Assembly (NCBI GenBank): GCA_934436245.1
Contig: CAKSAM010000006.1
Location: 55,284 to 119,283, forward strand
Length of the DNA stretch: 64,000 bases
Source of the DNA: an uncultured Acetatifactor sp.
GTDB taxonomy: Bacteria; Bacillota; Clostridia; Lachnospirales; Lachnospiraceae
Direction: 5' to 3'
The translations under genes were made by a program, and so were the position numbers. The notes beneath the pieces are model-generated. The model was not told where the DNA came from and did no database searches. It was given only the letters and a program-made list of their open reading frames with translations. Numbering within the stretch: the first letter of the stretch is position 1; every line of letters begins with the position of its first letter. Positions 1-8,214 of this stretch are shown here, piece by piece.

Positions 1-1
1 G

Positions 2-700
2 TATTCTTCTTTCCTGCAGAGAGGCTATGATCAGATCCTGCATGATGTATGTATCCAGAATCTGCCGGTAGTATTTGCCATAGACCGTGCAGGACTGGTG
101 GGCAGCGATGGCGAGACTCACCAGGGGATTTTTGATTATACGTATTTATCCGGTATCCCCAATATGCATATCTGTGCACCGAAGAATAAGTGGGAACTGT
201 CGGATATGATGAAGTTCGCTGTGGCACTGAATGCACCCATTGCGGTGCGCTATCCCAGAGGTACCGCTTATGCGGGCCTTGCTGAATACCGTGCACCCAT
301 TGAACTGGGGAAGGCGGAGTGGATCGTGAGAGAGGGCGGCATTGCACTGTTCGCCGTAGGCAGTATGGTGAAGACTGCGGAAGAAGTACAGGCACTGTTG
401 CATGAAAAGGGCTATCGGGCAAGTATTATCAATGCCAGATTCATCAAACCCATTGATGAGGAAGCGGTGTTGTCTGCCTGTGAGGATCATGAGATGATCG
501 TGACCATGGAAGAGAATGTTTTAAGCGGAGGCTTCGGAGAAAAGGTTCTGACCTGCCTGAACGACCATGAGAAACAGATCAAATGTGTTATGATATCGAT
601 TCCGGATGCCTATGTGGAACATGGTAATGTAGAACTCTTGAAAAAAGAGATCGGACTGGATGCGGAAAGCATCACGGAAAAAATTCTGGAAAAGTTATAA
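2..700 (+). CDS. dxs: 1-deoxy-D-xylulose-5-phosphate synthase, C-terminal part
   Basis: This is the C-terminal 232 residues of a thiamine-diphosphate enzyme that joins pyruvate and glyceraldehyde 3-phosphate in the first step of the MEP isoprenoid pathway. The reading frame is open from base 2, so the gene starts before the window; full-length enzymes have about 620 residues. The transketolase-type pyrimidine-binding segment is visible (GSDGETHQGIFDYTYLS, then RYPRGTAY), followed by the C-terminal transketolase domain ending with a YVEHG segment. A GTG at 98 lies inside the conserved domain and is not a real start. It is followed after 24 bases by tlyA, the usual clostridial order. The family call is secure. 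Confidence 0.95.
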   Translation, partial: YSSFLQRGYDQILHDVCIQNLPVVFAIDRAGLVGSDGETHQGIFDYTYLSGIPNMHICAPKNKWELSDMMKFAVALNAPIAVRYPRGTAYAGLAEYRAPIELGKAEWIVREGGIALFAVGSMVKTAEEVQALLHEKGYRASIINARFIKPIDEEAVLSACEDHEMIVTMEENVLSGGFGEKVLTCLNDHEKQIKCVMISIPDAYVEHGNVELLKKEIGLDAESITEKILEKL

Positions 701-724
701 GAGTTATAGCAATAGGAGACGTAT

Positions 725-1606
725 ATGAAAGAACGACTGGATGTGATTCTGGTAGAGCAGGGTTATGCCCCTTCCAGAGAAAAGGCGAAGGCAATCATAA
801 TGTCCGGTAATGTCTATGTCAACGGACAAAAGGAAGACAAAGCCGGAACGGGATTTGATGTCAGCAAGATCAAACTGGAAGTCCGGGATCATACCATGAA
901 ATACGTAAGCCGCGGTGGACTGAAGCTGGAGAAAGCCATGGAACAGTGGGGATTTTTGCTGGATGGCATGATATGTATGGACATCGGTGCATCCACCGGA
1001 GGCTTTACGGACTGCATGCTTCAAAACGGAGCCACTAAAGTTTACTCTGTAGATGTGGGACAGGGGCAACTGGCATGGAAGCTTCGGAATGATGAGCGCG
1101 TGGTCTGCATGGAACAGACGAATTTCCGGTATGTGACACCGGAAGACATCCCGGATGCACTGGACTTTGCCAGTGTGGATGTATCCTTTATTTCGCTGAC
1201 TAAAATACTGATTCCGGCGAGAAATCTGCTAAAGACCGGGGGACAGATGGTCTGCCTGATCAAGCCGCAGTTTGAAGCCGGGAGAGGAAAAGTCGGAAAA
1301 AACGGTGTAGTGAGAGAACCACAGATTCATGAAGAAGTGATCCGCAAGATCATTGATTATGCGGACAGTATCGGATTTGAGGTACTGCATCTGGAATATT
1401 CTCCCATCAAAGGACCGGAGGGGAATATTGAATACCTGCTGCATATCCGTAAGCCGGAAGACATTCCTGAGGAAAAGCTGACACTGACGGAGCATGAGGC
1501 GGAGAATCATTTGCAGACCATTGTGGAGGAAAAGACCGGGCTGTCCTATACACCGGAATGGGATGCTGTGATCAAGGGAATTGTGGATAACTCACATACG
1601 CTGTAA
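725..1606 (+). CDS. tlyA: TlyA-family rRNA 2'-O-methyltransferase
   Basis: The protein has 293 residues. An S4 RNA-binding domain covers about residues 1-65 (RLDVILVEQGYAPSREKAK). An FtsJ-like Rossmann methyltransferase follows, with the SAM-binding motif DIGASTGGFTDCML at residues 86-99. The family methylates ribose 2'-OH groups of rRNA; in mycobacteria the targets are 16S C1409 and 23S C1920, and the exact target here is inferred. The ATG follows an AGGAG-like site (aggagacgtat). The position between dxs and nadK is conserved in Firmicutes, which supports the call and suggests one housekeeping operon. Confidence 0.93.
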   Translation: MKERLDVILVEQGYAPSREKAKAIIMSGNVYVNGQKEDKAGTGFDVSKIKLEVRDHTMKYVSRGGLKLEKAMEQWGFLLDGMICMDIGASTGGFTDCMLQNGATKVYSVDVGQGQLAWKLRNDERVVCMEQTNFRYVTPEDIPDALDFASVDVSFISLTKILIPARNLLKTGGQMVCLIKPQFEAGRGKVGKNGVVREPQIHEEVIRKIIDYADSIGFEVLHLEYSPIKGPEGNIEYLLHIRKPEDIPEEKLTLTEHEAENHLQTIVEEKTGLSYTPEWDAVIKGIVDNSHTL

Positions 1607-1627
1607 TGACAAGGAGTACAGGAAAGC

Positions 1628-2494
1628 ATGAAGCATTTTCTGATATATACCAATAAACATAAAGATCCGGAACTTGCGACAACTGACCGGATTCAGGACT
1701 ATCTGGAATCCAGAGGATGCACTGTAAAACGAAAAGTAAAGGAATCCGACTGGAAAGAAGAGGATCCCACAGCGGAAGAAGAGGCAAATGATATCCCTCT
1801 GGATGTGGATTGTATGATCGTACTGGGGGGAGATGGCACGGTCCTGCAGGCAGCCAGAGAGACCAAAAAGATTCTGGTGCCTATTATCGGTGTCAATCTT
1901 GGAACCGTAGGATATATGACAGAGATCGAACCTTCCGGCCTGGAAGAATCGCTGGAGCGTCTGATCTGTGATGATTTTAAGAAGGAACGCCGGATGATGC
2001 TGAACGGTAAAGTCTGCAGTACTGACGGAAGTGTATCGGAGGGCTGGGCTTTAAATGATATTGTAATATCCCGAAGTGGATCTCTGCAGATCATAGAATT
2101 TAATATTTATGTCAACGGTCAGCTTTTGAACCACTACAAAGCTGACGGAATGATCGTGACGACTCCTACGGGATCTACAGGATATAATCTGTCTGCGGGA
2201 GGCCCTTTGGTGGAGCCCAAGGCAAAGCTTATCACATTGACACCCATCTGTCCCCACAGTCTGAACCAGAGAAGTATTATTCTGTCTCCGGAGGATGAGA
2301 TCGTGATAGAGATTCCGGGAGGAAGAGAAGGAAAGAGTCAGACGGTGGAAGCCAATTATGACGGCAGCCATAAAGTGAAAATGTGTACCGGAGATCGTAT
2401 CCGTATTGTGCAGTCAGAAAAAATCACCGAATTTATTCAGCTCAACCAGGTAAGCTTTCTGGATGTATTGCATCGGAAAATGAGAGATTCCTGA
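1628..2494 (+). CDS. nadK: NAD kinase
   Basis: A protein of 288 residues that phosphorylates NAD to NADP in the cytoplasm. The diagnostic GGDGT motif lies at residues 67-71. It is followed by the NDIV segment and the PTGSTGYNLSAGGP substrate-binding loop near residue 180. The length is normal for the family. The gene lies 21 bases after tlyA and 51 bases before argR. The tlyA-nadK-argR-recN order is a well-known conserved cluster, so both function and operon membership are secure. Confidence 0.95.
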   Translation: MKHFLIYTNKHKDPELATTDRIQDYLESRGCTVKRKVKESDWKEEDPTAEEEANDIPLDVDCMIVLGGDGTVLQAARETKKILVPIIGVNLGTVGYMTEIEPSGLEESLERLICDDFKKERRMMLNGKVCSTDGSVSEGWALNDIVISRSGSLQIIEFNIYVNGQLLNHYKADGMIVTTPTGSTGYNLSAGGPLVEPKAKLITLTPICPHSLNQRSIILSPEDEIVIEIPGGREGKSQTVEANYDGSHKVKMCTGDRIRIVQSEKITEFIQLNQVSFLDVLHRKMRDS

Positions 2495-2545
2495 TGAGGA
2501 GAAGAGAAGGCTTCTGGCAGGGAATCAGAGAGGTTATGGAAAGGC

Positions 2546-3010
2546 ATGGGGATTGGCGTGAAAAAAACGAGACATCGAAAAATTGTAGAAATTATAGAAA
2601 AACGAGATGTGGAGACACAGGAAGAACTGGCGGGATATCTCAAGGAAGCCGGATTTGCGGTGACACAGGCTACTGTATCCAGGGATATTCGGGAGTTGAA
2701 GCTTTCCAAGGTGCCCACGGTCGGTGGAAAACAGAAATATGTCATTCTGAAACAGGATGACAGTCATATGGGAGATAAGTACATCCGGGTCTTGAGGGAT
2801 GGATTTATCTCTATGGATATGGCGCAGAATATACTGGTGATCAAAACGGTATCAGGCATGGCAATGGCAGTGGCGGCGGCACTGGATGCGCTTAAGTTTT
2901 CCGAAGTGGTTGGCTGCATTGCCGGAGACGATACCATTATGGTCGCTGTAAGGACGGTAGAGGATACGCAGATCCTCATGGACAAAATTCATCTGATGAT
3001 AGAAAGATAA
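2546..3010 (+). CDS. argR: Arginine repressor ArgR/AhrC
   Basis: The protein has 154 residues. The N-terminal half is a winged helix (RHRKIVEIIEKRDVETQEEL, then TQATVSRDIRELKLSK). The C-terminal half is the arginine-binding hexamerisation domain, with GDDTIMVAVRT near residue 130. ArgR represses arginine biosynthesis genes and can activate catabolism when arginine is bound. The ATG at 2546 follows GGAAAGGC very closely. A GTG at 2558, six bases after GGGG, is a reasonable alternative start and would drop only four residues. The gene sits directly upstream of recN, as in many Firmicutes. Confidence 0.93.
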   Translation: MGIGVKKTRHRKIVEIIEKRDVETQEELAGYLKEAGFAVTQATVSRDIRELKLSKVPTVGGKQKYVILKQDDSHMGDKYIRVLRDGFISMDMAQNILVIKTVSGMAMAVAAALDALKFSEVVGCIAGDDTIMVAVRTVEDTQILMDKIHLMIER

Positions 3011-3025
3011 GACAGGGGGAAATAC

Positions 3026-4714
3026 ATGCTTCGCAGCTTACACGTGAAAAATCTGGCTCTCATCCGGGAGACGGAGGTGGAATTCGGAGAAGGACTGAAT
3101 ATACTGACCGGTGAGACCGGTGCCGGAAAGTCTCTTTTGATCGGGTCAGTGAATCTGGCACTGGGAGGAAAGTTCGAGAAGGATATGCTCAGACGGGGAG
3201 AAGAGAGCGGCCTTGTGGAACTGGTCTTTGACTGTGAGGAAGAAAGACTTTCGGAAAAATTAAAAAGTATGGATCTGGAGCCATCGGAAGACGGAACGGT
3301 GATCCTTAGCAGAAAACTTTCTTCCGGGAAAAGTATCTGCCGTATTAATGGAGAAACAGTGACGGCAAAACAGGTAAGAGAGCTTTCAGAGCTTTTGATC
3401 GATATCCATGGACAGCATGAGCATCAGTCTCTGCTGCACAAAAGTAAGCATATGGAGATCCTGGACGCTTATTCCGGAGCAGTATTTGTACAATGTGCAG
3501 ACCGGGTGGCAGCACTTTTTCATGAGTGCACGGCACTGGGAAAAAAGATTGCGGAAGAGACTCTGGACGAAGCAGCCAGAACCAGAGAACAGTCATTGGC
3601 AGAGTTCGAACAGAAGGAGATCGCAGATGCTGCTTTGCAGGCCGGGGAAGATGAGGAACTGGAGCAGGCTTACCGGAAAATGGCAAACAGCAGAAAAATT
3701 GCGGAAAGTCTTGCAGAGAGCTATCATCTCAGTGGAAATGATGCGGAGGATGGTGCCGGAAATTCTCTGAGCAGAGCTCTTCGGGCATTACGCAGCGTGA
3801 CAATGTACGATCCTGCCCTGGAACAGATGGAAGAACAGCTGGCGGAGGTAGAGAGCCTTCTGGCGGATTATAATCATGATATTTCCGAATATATGTCGGA
3901 TCTGGAATTTGATGAAGAGGATTTCAGAAGTACGGAGGAACGACTCAATACCATCAATCATCTCAAGGGTAAGTATGGAAAGTCGATTGAAGAAATTCTG
4001 AAATATAAAGAGGAAAAGGAAGCTTATCTGGAAAAGCTGGCGGATTATGATGCTTATATCCGAAAGTTAAATACGGATTGGGAGGAAAAGAAAGCGCTAT
4101 TGGAAAAAGCCTGTGGAGAATTGTCCGCAATCCGTCAAAAGAATGCGGTAATTTTAGCACAGAAATTAAAGGATGCGCTCATCGGTCTGAACTTCCTGAC
4201 GGTGGAATTTGAAATTGCAGTCAGACCCGGTCAGACAATTACGGCAAAGGGCTATGATGATGTGGAATTTATGATCTCCACGAATCCGGGAGAAAGCCTG
4301 AAGCCTTTAAGCCAGGTAGCCAGCGGTGGTGAACTTTCCAGGGTAATGCTGGCTATCAAGGCTGTGCTGGCCGGCAGGGATGAGATCGACACTCTGATTT
4401 TTGACGAGATTGATACCGGTATCAGCGGAAGAACGGCATGGAAGGTGGCAGAACAGCTAAGTGTTCTGGCAGGAGCACATCAGGTGATCTGCATTACACA
4501 TCTTCCTCAGATCGCAGCCATGGCGGATGTGCATTTTGTGATTGAAAAAAGCAGCACAGATGATATGACGATCACAGACATTCATAGAGTAACGGAAAGG
4601 GAAAGCCTGGCAGAACTGGCAAGACTTCTGGGCAGTGACGCCCTGACCGGGGCGGCACTTTCCAATGCGGAAGAAATGAAAGAGCAGGCAGGCAGGTTTA
4701 AAGAATCCAGATAA
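3026..4714 (+). CDS. recN: DNA repair protein RecN
   Basis: An SMC-like ATPase of 562 residues acting in double-strand-break repair. Walker A (GETGAGKS) is at residues 29-36. Long coiled-coil segments occupy the middle. The ABC signature (SGGELSRVMLAIKAVLAG) and Walker B (TLIFDEIDTGISG) lie near residues 430-465, then an ITHLPQIAA switch segment. RBS: AGGGGGAAATAC before the ATG. It is the last gene of the housekeeping cluster and ends 25 bases before a strong terminator. In many Firmicutes recN is followed by spoIVB; here a fructose operon separates the two. Confidence 0.96.
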   Translation: MLRSLHVKNLALIRETEVEFGEGLNILTGETGAGKSLLIGSVNLALGGKFEKDMLRRGEESGLVELVFDCEEERLSEKLKSMDLEPSEDGTVILSRKLSSGKSICRINGETVTAKQVRELSELLIDIHGQHEHQSLLHKSKHMEILDAYSGAVFVQCADRVAALFHECTALGKKIAEETLDEAARTREQSLAEFEQKEIADAALQAGEDEELEQAYRKMANSRKIAESLAESYHLSGNDAEDGAGNSLSRALRALRSVTMYDPALEQMEEQLAEVESLLADYNHDISEYMSDLEFDEEDFRSTEERLNTINHLKGKYGKSIEEILKYKEEKEAYLEKLADYDAYIRKLNTDWEEKKALLEKACGELSAIRQKNAVILAQKLKDALIGLNFLTVEFEIAVRPGQTITAKGYDDVEFMISTNPGESLKPLSQVASGGELSRVMLAIKAVLAGRDEIDTLIFDEIDTGISGRTAWKVAEQLSVLAGAHQVICITHLPQIAAMADVHFVIEKSSTDDMTITDIHRVTERESLAELARLLGSDALTGAALSNAEEMKEQAGRFKESR

Positions 4715-4738
4715 GGGAATGCTATAGGAAGAAAGAGG

Positions 4739-4772
4739 AAAAGGATGAAGAAATAGTTCATCCTTTTCTTTT
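4739..4772 (+). terminator. Rho-independent terminator after recN
   Basis: A perfect 11-bp stem (AAAAGGATGAA at 4739-4749 with TTCATCCTTTT at 4757-4767) closes a 7-base loop and runs into a T-rich tail. It separates the recN cluster from the fructose operon. Confidence 0.9.
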
Positions 4773-4819
4773 GTGCAAATTCAACCAAAATAAATCACCA
4801 TATTTGTGAATTAATTTGA

Positions 4820-4848
4820 TTGAACTTGACTGAATGTGAGCATATAAT
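4820..4848 (+). promoter_or_regulatory. Putative sigma-A promoter of the fructose operon
   Basis: A -35 element TTGAAC (4820-4825) is separated by 17 bases from a perfect -10 TATAAT (4843-4848), about 40 bases upstream of fruK. The -35 region overlaps short TTGA-containing direct repeats (TTGATTGAAC then TTGACTGAATG), which could be an operator for the DeoR-type regulator at the end of the operon. The operator is inference. Confidence 0.65.
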
Positions 4849-4888
4849 GACATCATGAGAACAAAAGAACACGATAGGAGGGTTAGAA

Positions 4889-5797
4889 ATGATTTGTACT
4901 GTGACATTCAATCCATCACTGGATTACATTGTGTCCGTGGATGATTTTCAACTGGGAATGACGAACAGAACATCATCAGAACTGATTCTTCCGGGAGGTA
5001 AGGGAATCAACGTATCCATTGTACTGAAGCATCTGGGACTGGATTCCACAGCGCTTGGATATGTGGCGGGGTTTACCGGAGAGGAATTGATCCGGAGATT
5101 GAACGAATTTGGCGTAAATGCTGATTTCATCAAAATCGATCACGGAATGACCAGAATCAATCTGAAGTTGAAAAGTATTGACGGCACAGAAATCAATGGC
5201 TGTGGTCCTAAGATCAATGACAAAGCCCTGGAGCAGCTGATGGACAAAATCGACAGACTGGGAGAAGGAGATGTCCTGGTGCTGGCGGGAAGCATTCCTT
5301 ATACGATGCCGGATGATATTTATCAGAGAATTTTAGAGAGGATCCAGGGAAGAGGTGTACTGACGGTGGTGGATGCCACCAGAGATCTGCTGGTGAAGGT
5401 CCTGCCGTATCATCCATTCCTGGTAAAGCCTAACAATCATGAACTGGGAGATATCTTCGGAGTAATACTTTCCACCAGAGAAGAAGTAATGCCCTACGGG
5501 AAAAAGCTGCAGGAAATGGGCGCACAGAATGTACTGATTTCCATGGCCGGGGAAGGTGCAGTACTGATCGCAGCAGATGGACAGTGCATGGAAGCCCCGG
5601 CGCCGGAAGGAAAACTGGTCAACGGAGTAGGCGCAGGAGACTCCATGGTGGCAGGCTTCCTCACCGGATGGATGGAGGAAAAGGATTATGCACATGCTTT
5701 CTGCATGGGAATCGCAGCGGGAAGTGCAAGCGCCTTTTCAGAAAATCTTGCTACCAGAGAAGAAATTATGCAGGTATTAAAACAGGTAAAAGGATAA
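4889..5797 (+). CDS. fruK: 1-phosphofructokinase
   Basis: A PfkB-family sugar kinase of 302 residues. It converts the fructose 1-phosphate delivered by the PTS into fructose 1,6-bisphosphate. Visible are the N-terminal TFNPSLDYIV segment, the substrate loop LPGGKGINVSIVL, and the C-terminal anion-hole and catalytic signature NGVGAGDSMVAGFLTG near residue 250. The pairing with fruA downstream distinguishes it from tagatose-6-phosphate kinase. RBS AGGAGGGTTAGAA precedes the ATG. First gene of the fruK-fruA-ptsH-ptsI-fruR operon. Confidence 0.93.
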   Translation: MICTVTFNPSLDYIVSVDDFQLGMTNRTSSELILPGGKGINVSIVLKHLGLDSTALGYVAGFTGEELIRRLNEFGVNADFIKIDHGMTRINLKLKSIDGTEINGCGPKINDKALEQLMDKIDRLGEGDVLVLAGSIPYTMPDDIYQRILERIQGRGVLTVVDATRDLLVKVLPYHPFLVKPNNHELGDIFGVILSTREEVMPYGKKLQEMGAQNVLISMAGEGAVLIAADGQCMEAPAPEGKLVNGVGAGDSMVAGFLTGWMEEKDYAHAFCMGIAAGSASAFSENLATREEIMQVLKQVKG

Positions 5798-5848
5798 CTG
5801 TTTGCAGAACGAACAATAATGATTATTTAAGAGAGGATGGGTTACAAC

Positions 5849-7762
5849 ATGAGAATTACGGATTTATTGGACAAGAGAAGTATTTCCCTGAATGCAGCGC
5901 CGGCTGACAAAAAGGAAACACTGGATCTGGCAGTTGAACTGATGGCAAAAAGCGGAAAGCTGTCGGATGTGGAGAAGTATCGTACACAGGTCTATGCAAG
6001 AGAAGAAGAAAGCACCACGGGAATCGGCGAGGGCATCGCAATCCCTCATGGAAAATGTGATGCGGTGAAAGCTCCCGGACTGGCAGCCATGGTGATCAAA
6101 AACGGAGTGGACTATGATTCTCTGGATGGAGAACCTGTGACCCTGCTGTTCCTGATCGCAGCACCAAATACCAAAGACAACGTACATCTGGATGTACTGA
6201 GCAAGCTCTCTGTGATGCTGATGGATGAGAACTTTACTGCATCTCTGAGAAATGCAAAAAGTGTGGAGGAATTCTTACAGATCATTGATGCGGCAGATGA
6301 AAGTGCCAAAAGCATTGATGACAGATTAAGTGATACCGGTATTACTACTGAAGAGAAGAAAGGCTTTAAACTGCTGGCAGTAACTTCCTGTCCTACCGGA
6401 ATTGCTCATACTTATATGGCTGCAGAAGCGCTGGAAAAGGCAGCAAAAGCAGCAGACTGTCAGATCAAGATTGAGACCAGGGGCTCCGCAGGTGCTAAAA
6501 ATGTACTGACCGCAGAGGAGATCACTGCGGCAGACTGCATCATTGTGGCAGCCGATGCAAAAGTACCCATGGATCGTTTTCATGGCAAGAAGGTCATCAG
6601 CTGTCAGGTGTCTGACGGTATCGGCAAGGCAGACCAGCTGGTAAAACAGGCAATGAGCGGCAAGGTGGAAGTCTTCCACGGAGAAAACAGCGAAGCAAAT
6701 GCAGTCGTGACCGGTAAGGAAAGTGTGGCACATAAGATTTATACACAGCTGATGAACGGTGTATCCCATATGCTTCCTTTCGTGGTAGGCGGCGGTATCC
6801 TGATCGCCATTGCATTCCTGATCGATGGCTTAAATGTGGATATCAATGCACTTCCGGCAGATCAGAGAGGCAACTTCGGCACTATCACTCCGGTAGCAGC
6901 AATGTTCAAGAATATCGGCGGCGTGGCATTCGGAATGATGCTTCCGGTACTGGCTGGCTTCATCGGAATGGCCATCGGCGACAGACCGGCACTGGCTCTT
7001 GGCTTTGTGGGCGGTATGCTGGCAGCAAACGGTAAGTCCGGATTTCTGGGAGCACTGGCAGCGGGCTTCCTTGCAGGTTATCTGATCCTCGGTCTTCGCA
7101 AGCTCTGTGATAAGCTGCCGGATGCCATCGAAAAACTGGCCCCCGTACTGATCTACCCGGTAGTGGGGATCCTGATCATGGGTCTGGCAATGAACTTTAT
7201 TGTAGAACCGGTTATGGGCGGTATCAACACAGGCTTGAACAACTTCTTAAGCGGCATGGGAGATTCCAGCCGGATCGTACTGGGACTGATCCTGGGCGGC
7301 ATGATGGCAATCGATATGGGCGGCCCCTTTAATAAAGCAGCTTATGTATTCGGAACCGCAGCGATTGCTGCAGGCAACTATGACATTATGGCAGCGGTTA
7401 TGATCGGTGGTATGACTCCTCCCTGCGCCATTGCACTGGCAACCCTGTTGTTCAAGAATAAGTTCACCAAGGAAGAGAGAGAGGCAGGACCCACCAACTT
7501 CATCATGGGTCTGGCATTCATCACAGAAGGAGCCATTCCTTTTGCAGCATCCGATCCTCTGCATGTACTTCCTTCCTGCATCATCGGTTCTGCGCTGGCA
7601 GGCGCCCTTTCCATGGCATTCCACTGCACACTGATGGCACCTCACGGCGGAATCTTCGTATTCCCTGTCGTAGGCAACGCAGTGATGTATCTGGTGGCAC
7701 TGGTGGCAGGCACGATAGTATCTGCGCTGCTGTTAGGTGTATTGAAGAAAAAAGCAGCATAA
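5849..7762 (+). CDS. fruA: PTS fructose transporter subunit IIABC
   Basis: A membrane permease that takes up fructose and phosphorylates it to fructose 1-phosphate. Domain order: EIIA at about residues 1-145 with active-site His67 (IPHGKCDAV); EIIB at about 170-270 with phospho-Cys181 (VTSCPTGIAHTYMAAEAL); and a multi-spanning EIIC at about 295-635. The chosen ATG at 5849 gives the usual family start MRITDLL. It has GAGG 12 bases upstream, while an ATG at 5837 would sit directly on the ribosome binding site. Length is 637 residues, normal for the IIABC form. Confidence 0.94.
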   Translation: MRITDLLDKRSISLNAAPADKKETLDLAVELMAKSGKLSDVEKYRTQVYAREEESTTGIGEGIAIPHGKCDAVKAPGLAAMVIKNGVDYDSLDGEPVTLLFLIAAPNTKDNVHLDVLSKLSVMLMDENFTASLRNAKSVEEFLQIIDAADESAKSIDDRLSDTGITTEEKKGFKLLAVTSCPTGIAHTYMAAEALEKAAKAADCQIKIETRGSAGAKNVLTAEEITAADCIIVAADAKVPMDRFHGKKVISCQVSDGIGKADQLVKQAMSGKVEVFHGENSEANAVVTGKESVAHKIYTQLMNGVSHMLPFVVGGGILIAIAFLIDGLNVDINALPADQRGNFGTITPVAAMFKNIGGVAFGMMLPVLAGFIGMAIGDRPALALGFVGGMLAANGKSGFLGALAAGFLAGYLILGLRKLCDKLPDAIEKLAPVLIYPVVGILIMGLAMNFIVEPVMGGINTGLNNFLSGMGDSSRIVLGLILGGMMAIDMGGPFNKAAYVFGTAAIAAGNYDIMAAVMIGGMTPPCAIALATLLFKNKFTKEEREAGPTNFIMGLAFITEGAIPFAASDPLHVLPSCIIGSALAGALSMAFHCTLMAPHGGIFVFPVVGNAVMYLVALVAGTIVSALLLGVLKKKAA

Positions 7763-7764
7763 AA

Positions 7765-7798
7765 GCCGGAGCCTTGAAGCCGGAGCCTTGGCTCCGGC
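7765..7798 (+). other. GC-rich stem-loop between fruA and ptsH
   Basis: Two direct copies of GCCGGAGCC (7765-7773 and 7779-7787) are followed by the complement GGCTCCGGC (7790-7798). Either copy can form a very stable hairpin. No T-run follows, so it is more likely an mRNA processing or stability element, or a leaky attenuator, than a full terminator. Confidence 0.6.
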
Positions 7799-7840
7799 AT
7801 TATGTGAAAAATATAGATCAGAATAAGAAGGAGAAAAGAA

Positions 7841-8098
7841 ATGAAAGAATTTAAATATGTCATCACAGATCCCGAAGGCATCCATGCACGTCCTGCAGGA
7901 GAACTGGTAAAGGTGGCAAAGGAGTTCCAGAGTGCAATTACCCTGACCAAGGACGGCAAGACCGGAGACTGCAAGAGAATTTTCGGTATCATGGGTCTGG
8001 CTGTCAAGGCCGGCAATGAAATCACCCTGACCTTTGACGGTGAGGATGAGGAAGCAGCTTACACAGCTGTTACCGAGTTTGTAAAAGCAAACCTCTAA
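7841..8098 (+). CDS. HPr-like phosphocarrier of the fructose operon, lacking Ser46
   Basis: An 85-residue HPr-fold protein that passes phosphate from Enzyme I to EIIA. The catalytic His15 is in GIHARPAGELV. The region around residue 46 reads CKRIFGIMGLAV, where typical Firmicute HPr has a KSIMGVMSLG-type sequence. Arg therefore replaces the regulatory serine that HPr kinase phosphorylates in carbon catabolite repression. The phosphotransfer role should be intact, whereas the CcpA corepressor role should not. It is probably an HPr dedicated to this operon, with a canonical ptsH expected elsewhere. RBS: AAGGAGAAAAGAA. Confidence 0.9.
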   Translation: MKEFKYVITDPEGIHARPAGELVKVAKEFQSAITLTKDGKTGDCKRIFGIMGLAVKAGNEITLTFDGEDEEAAYTAVTEFVKANL

Positions 8099-8103
8099 GT
8101 AAT

Positions 8104-8137
8104 GTACATCATCGAGCTTTTAAGCGAGATGGTGTAC
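8104..8137 (+). other. Stem-loop 1 in the ptsH-ptsI spacer
   Basis: GTACATCATC (from 8104) pairs with GATGGTGTAC (to 8137), including one G-U pair, with a short internal mismatch near the loop. It begins six bases after the ptsH stop codon. No T-run follows. Confidence 0.5.
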
Positions 8138-8147
8138 AAAGTATACA

Positions 8148-8175
8148 AATCGAGTAGGAGCCAGCCTACTCGATT
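8148..8175 (+). other. Stem-loop 2 in the ptsH-ptsI spacer
   Basis: A perfect 11-bp inverted repeat (AATCGAGTAGG at 8148-8158, CCTACTCGATT at 8165-8175) with a 6-base loop. It lacks a T-tail and ends 39 bases before the Enzyme I start. A role in differential expression of HPr and Enzyme I is inference. Confidence 0.55.
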
Positions 8176-8214
8176 ATGGCAGAAAATAATTACCATCAGG
8201 AGAGGAGAAAAGTC

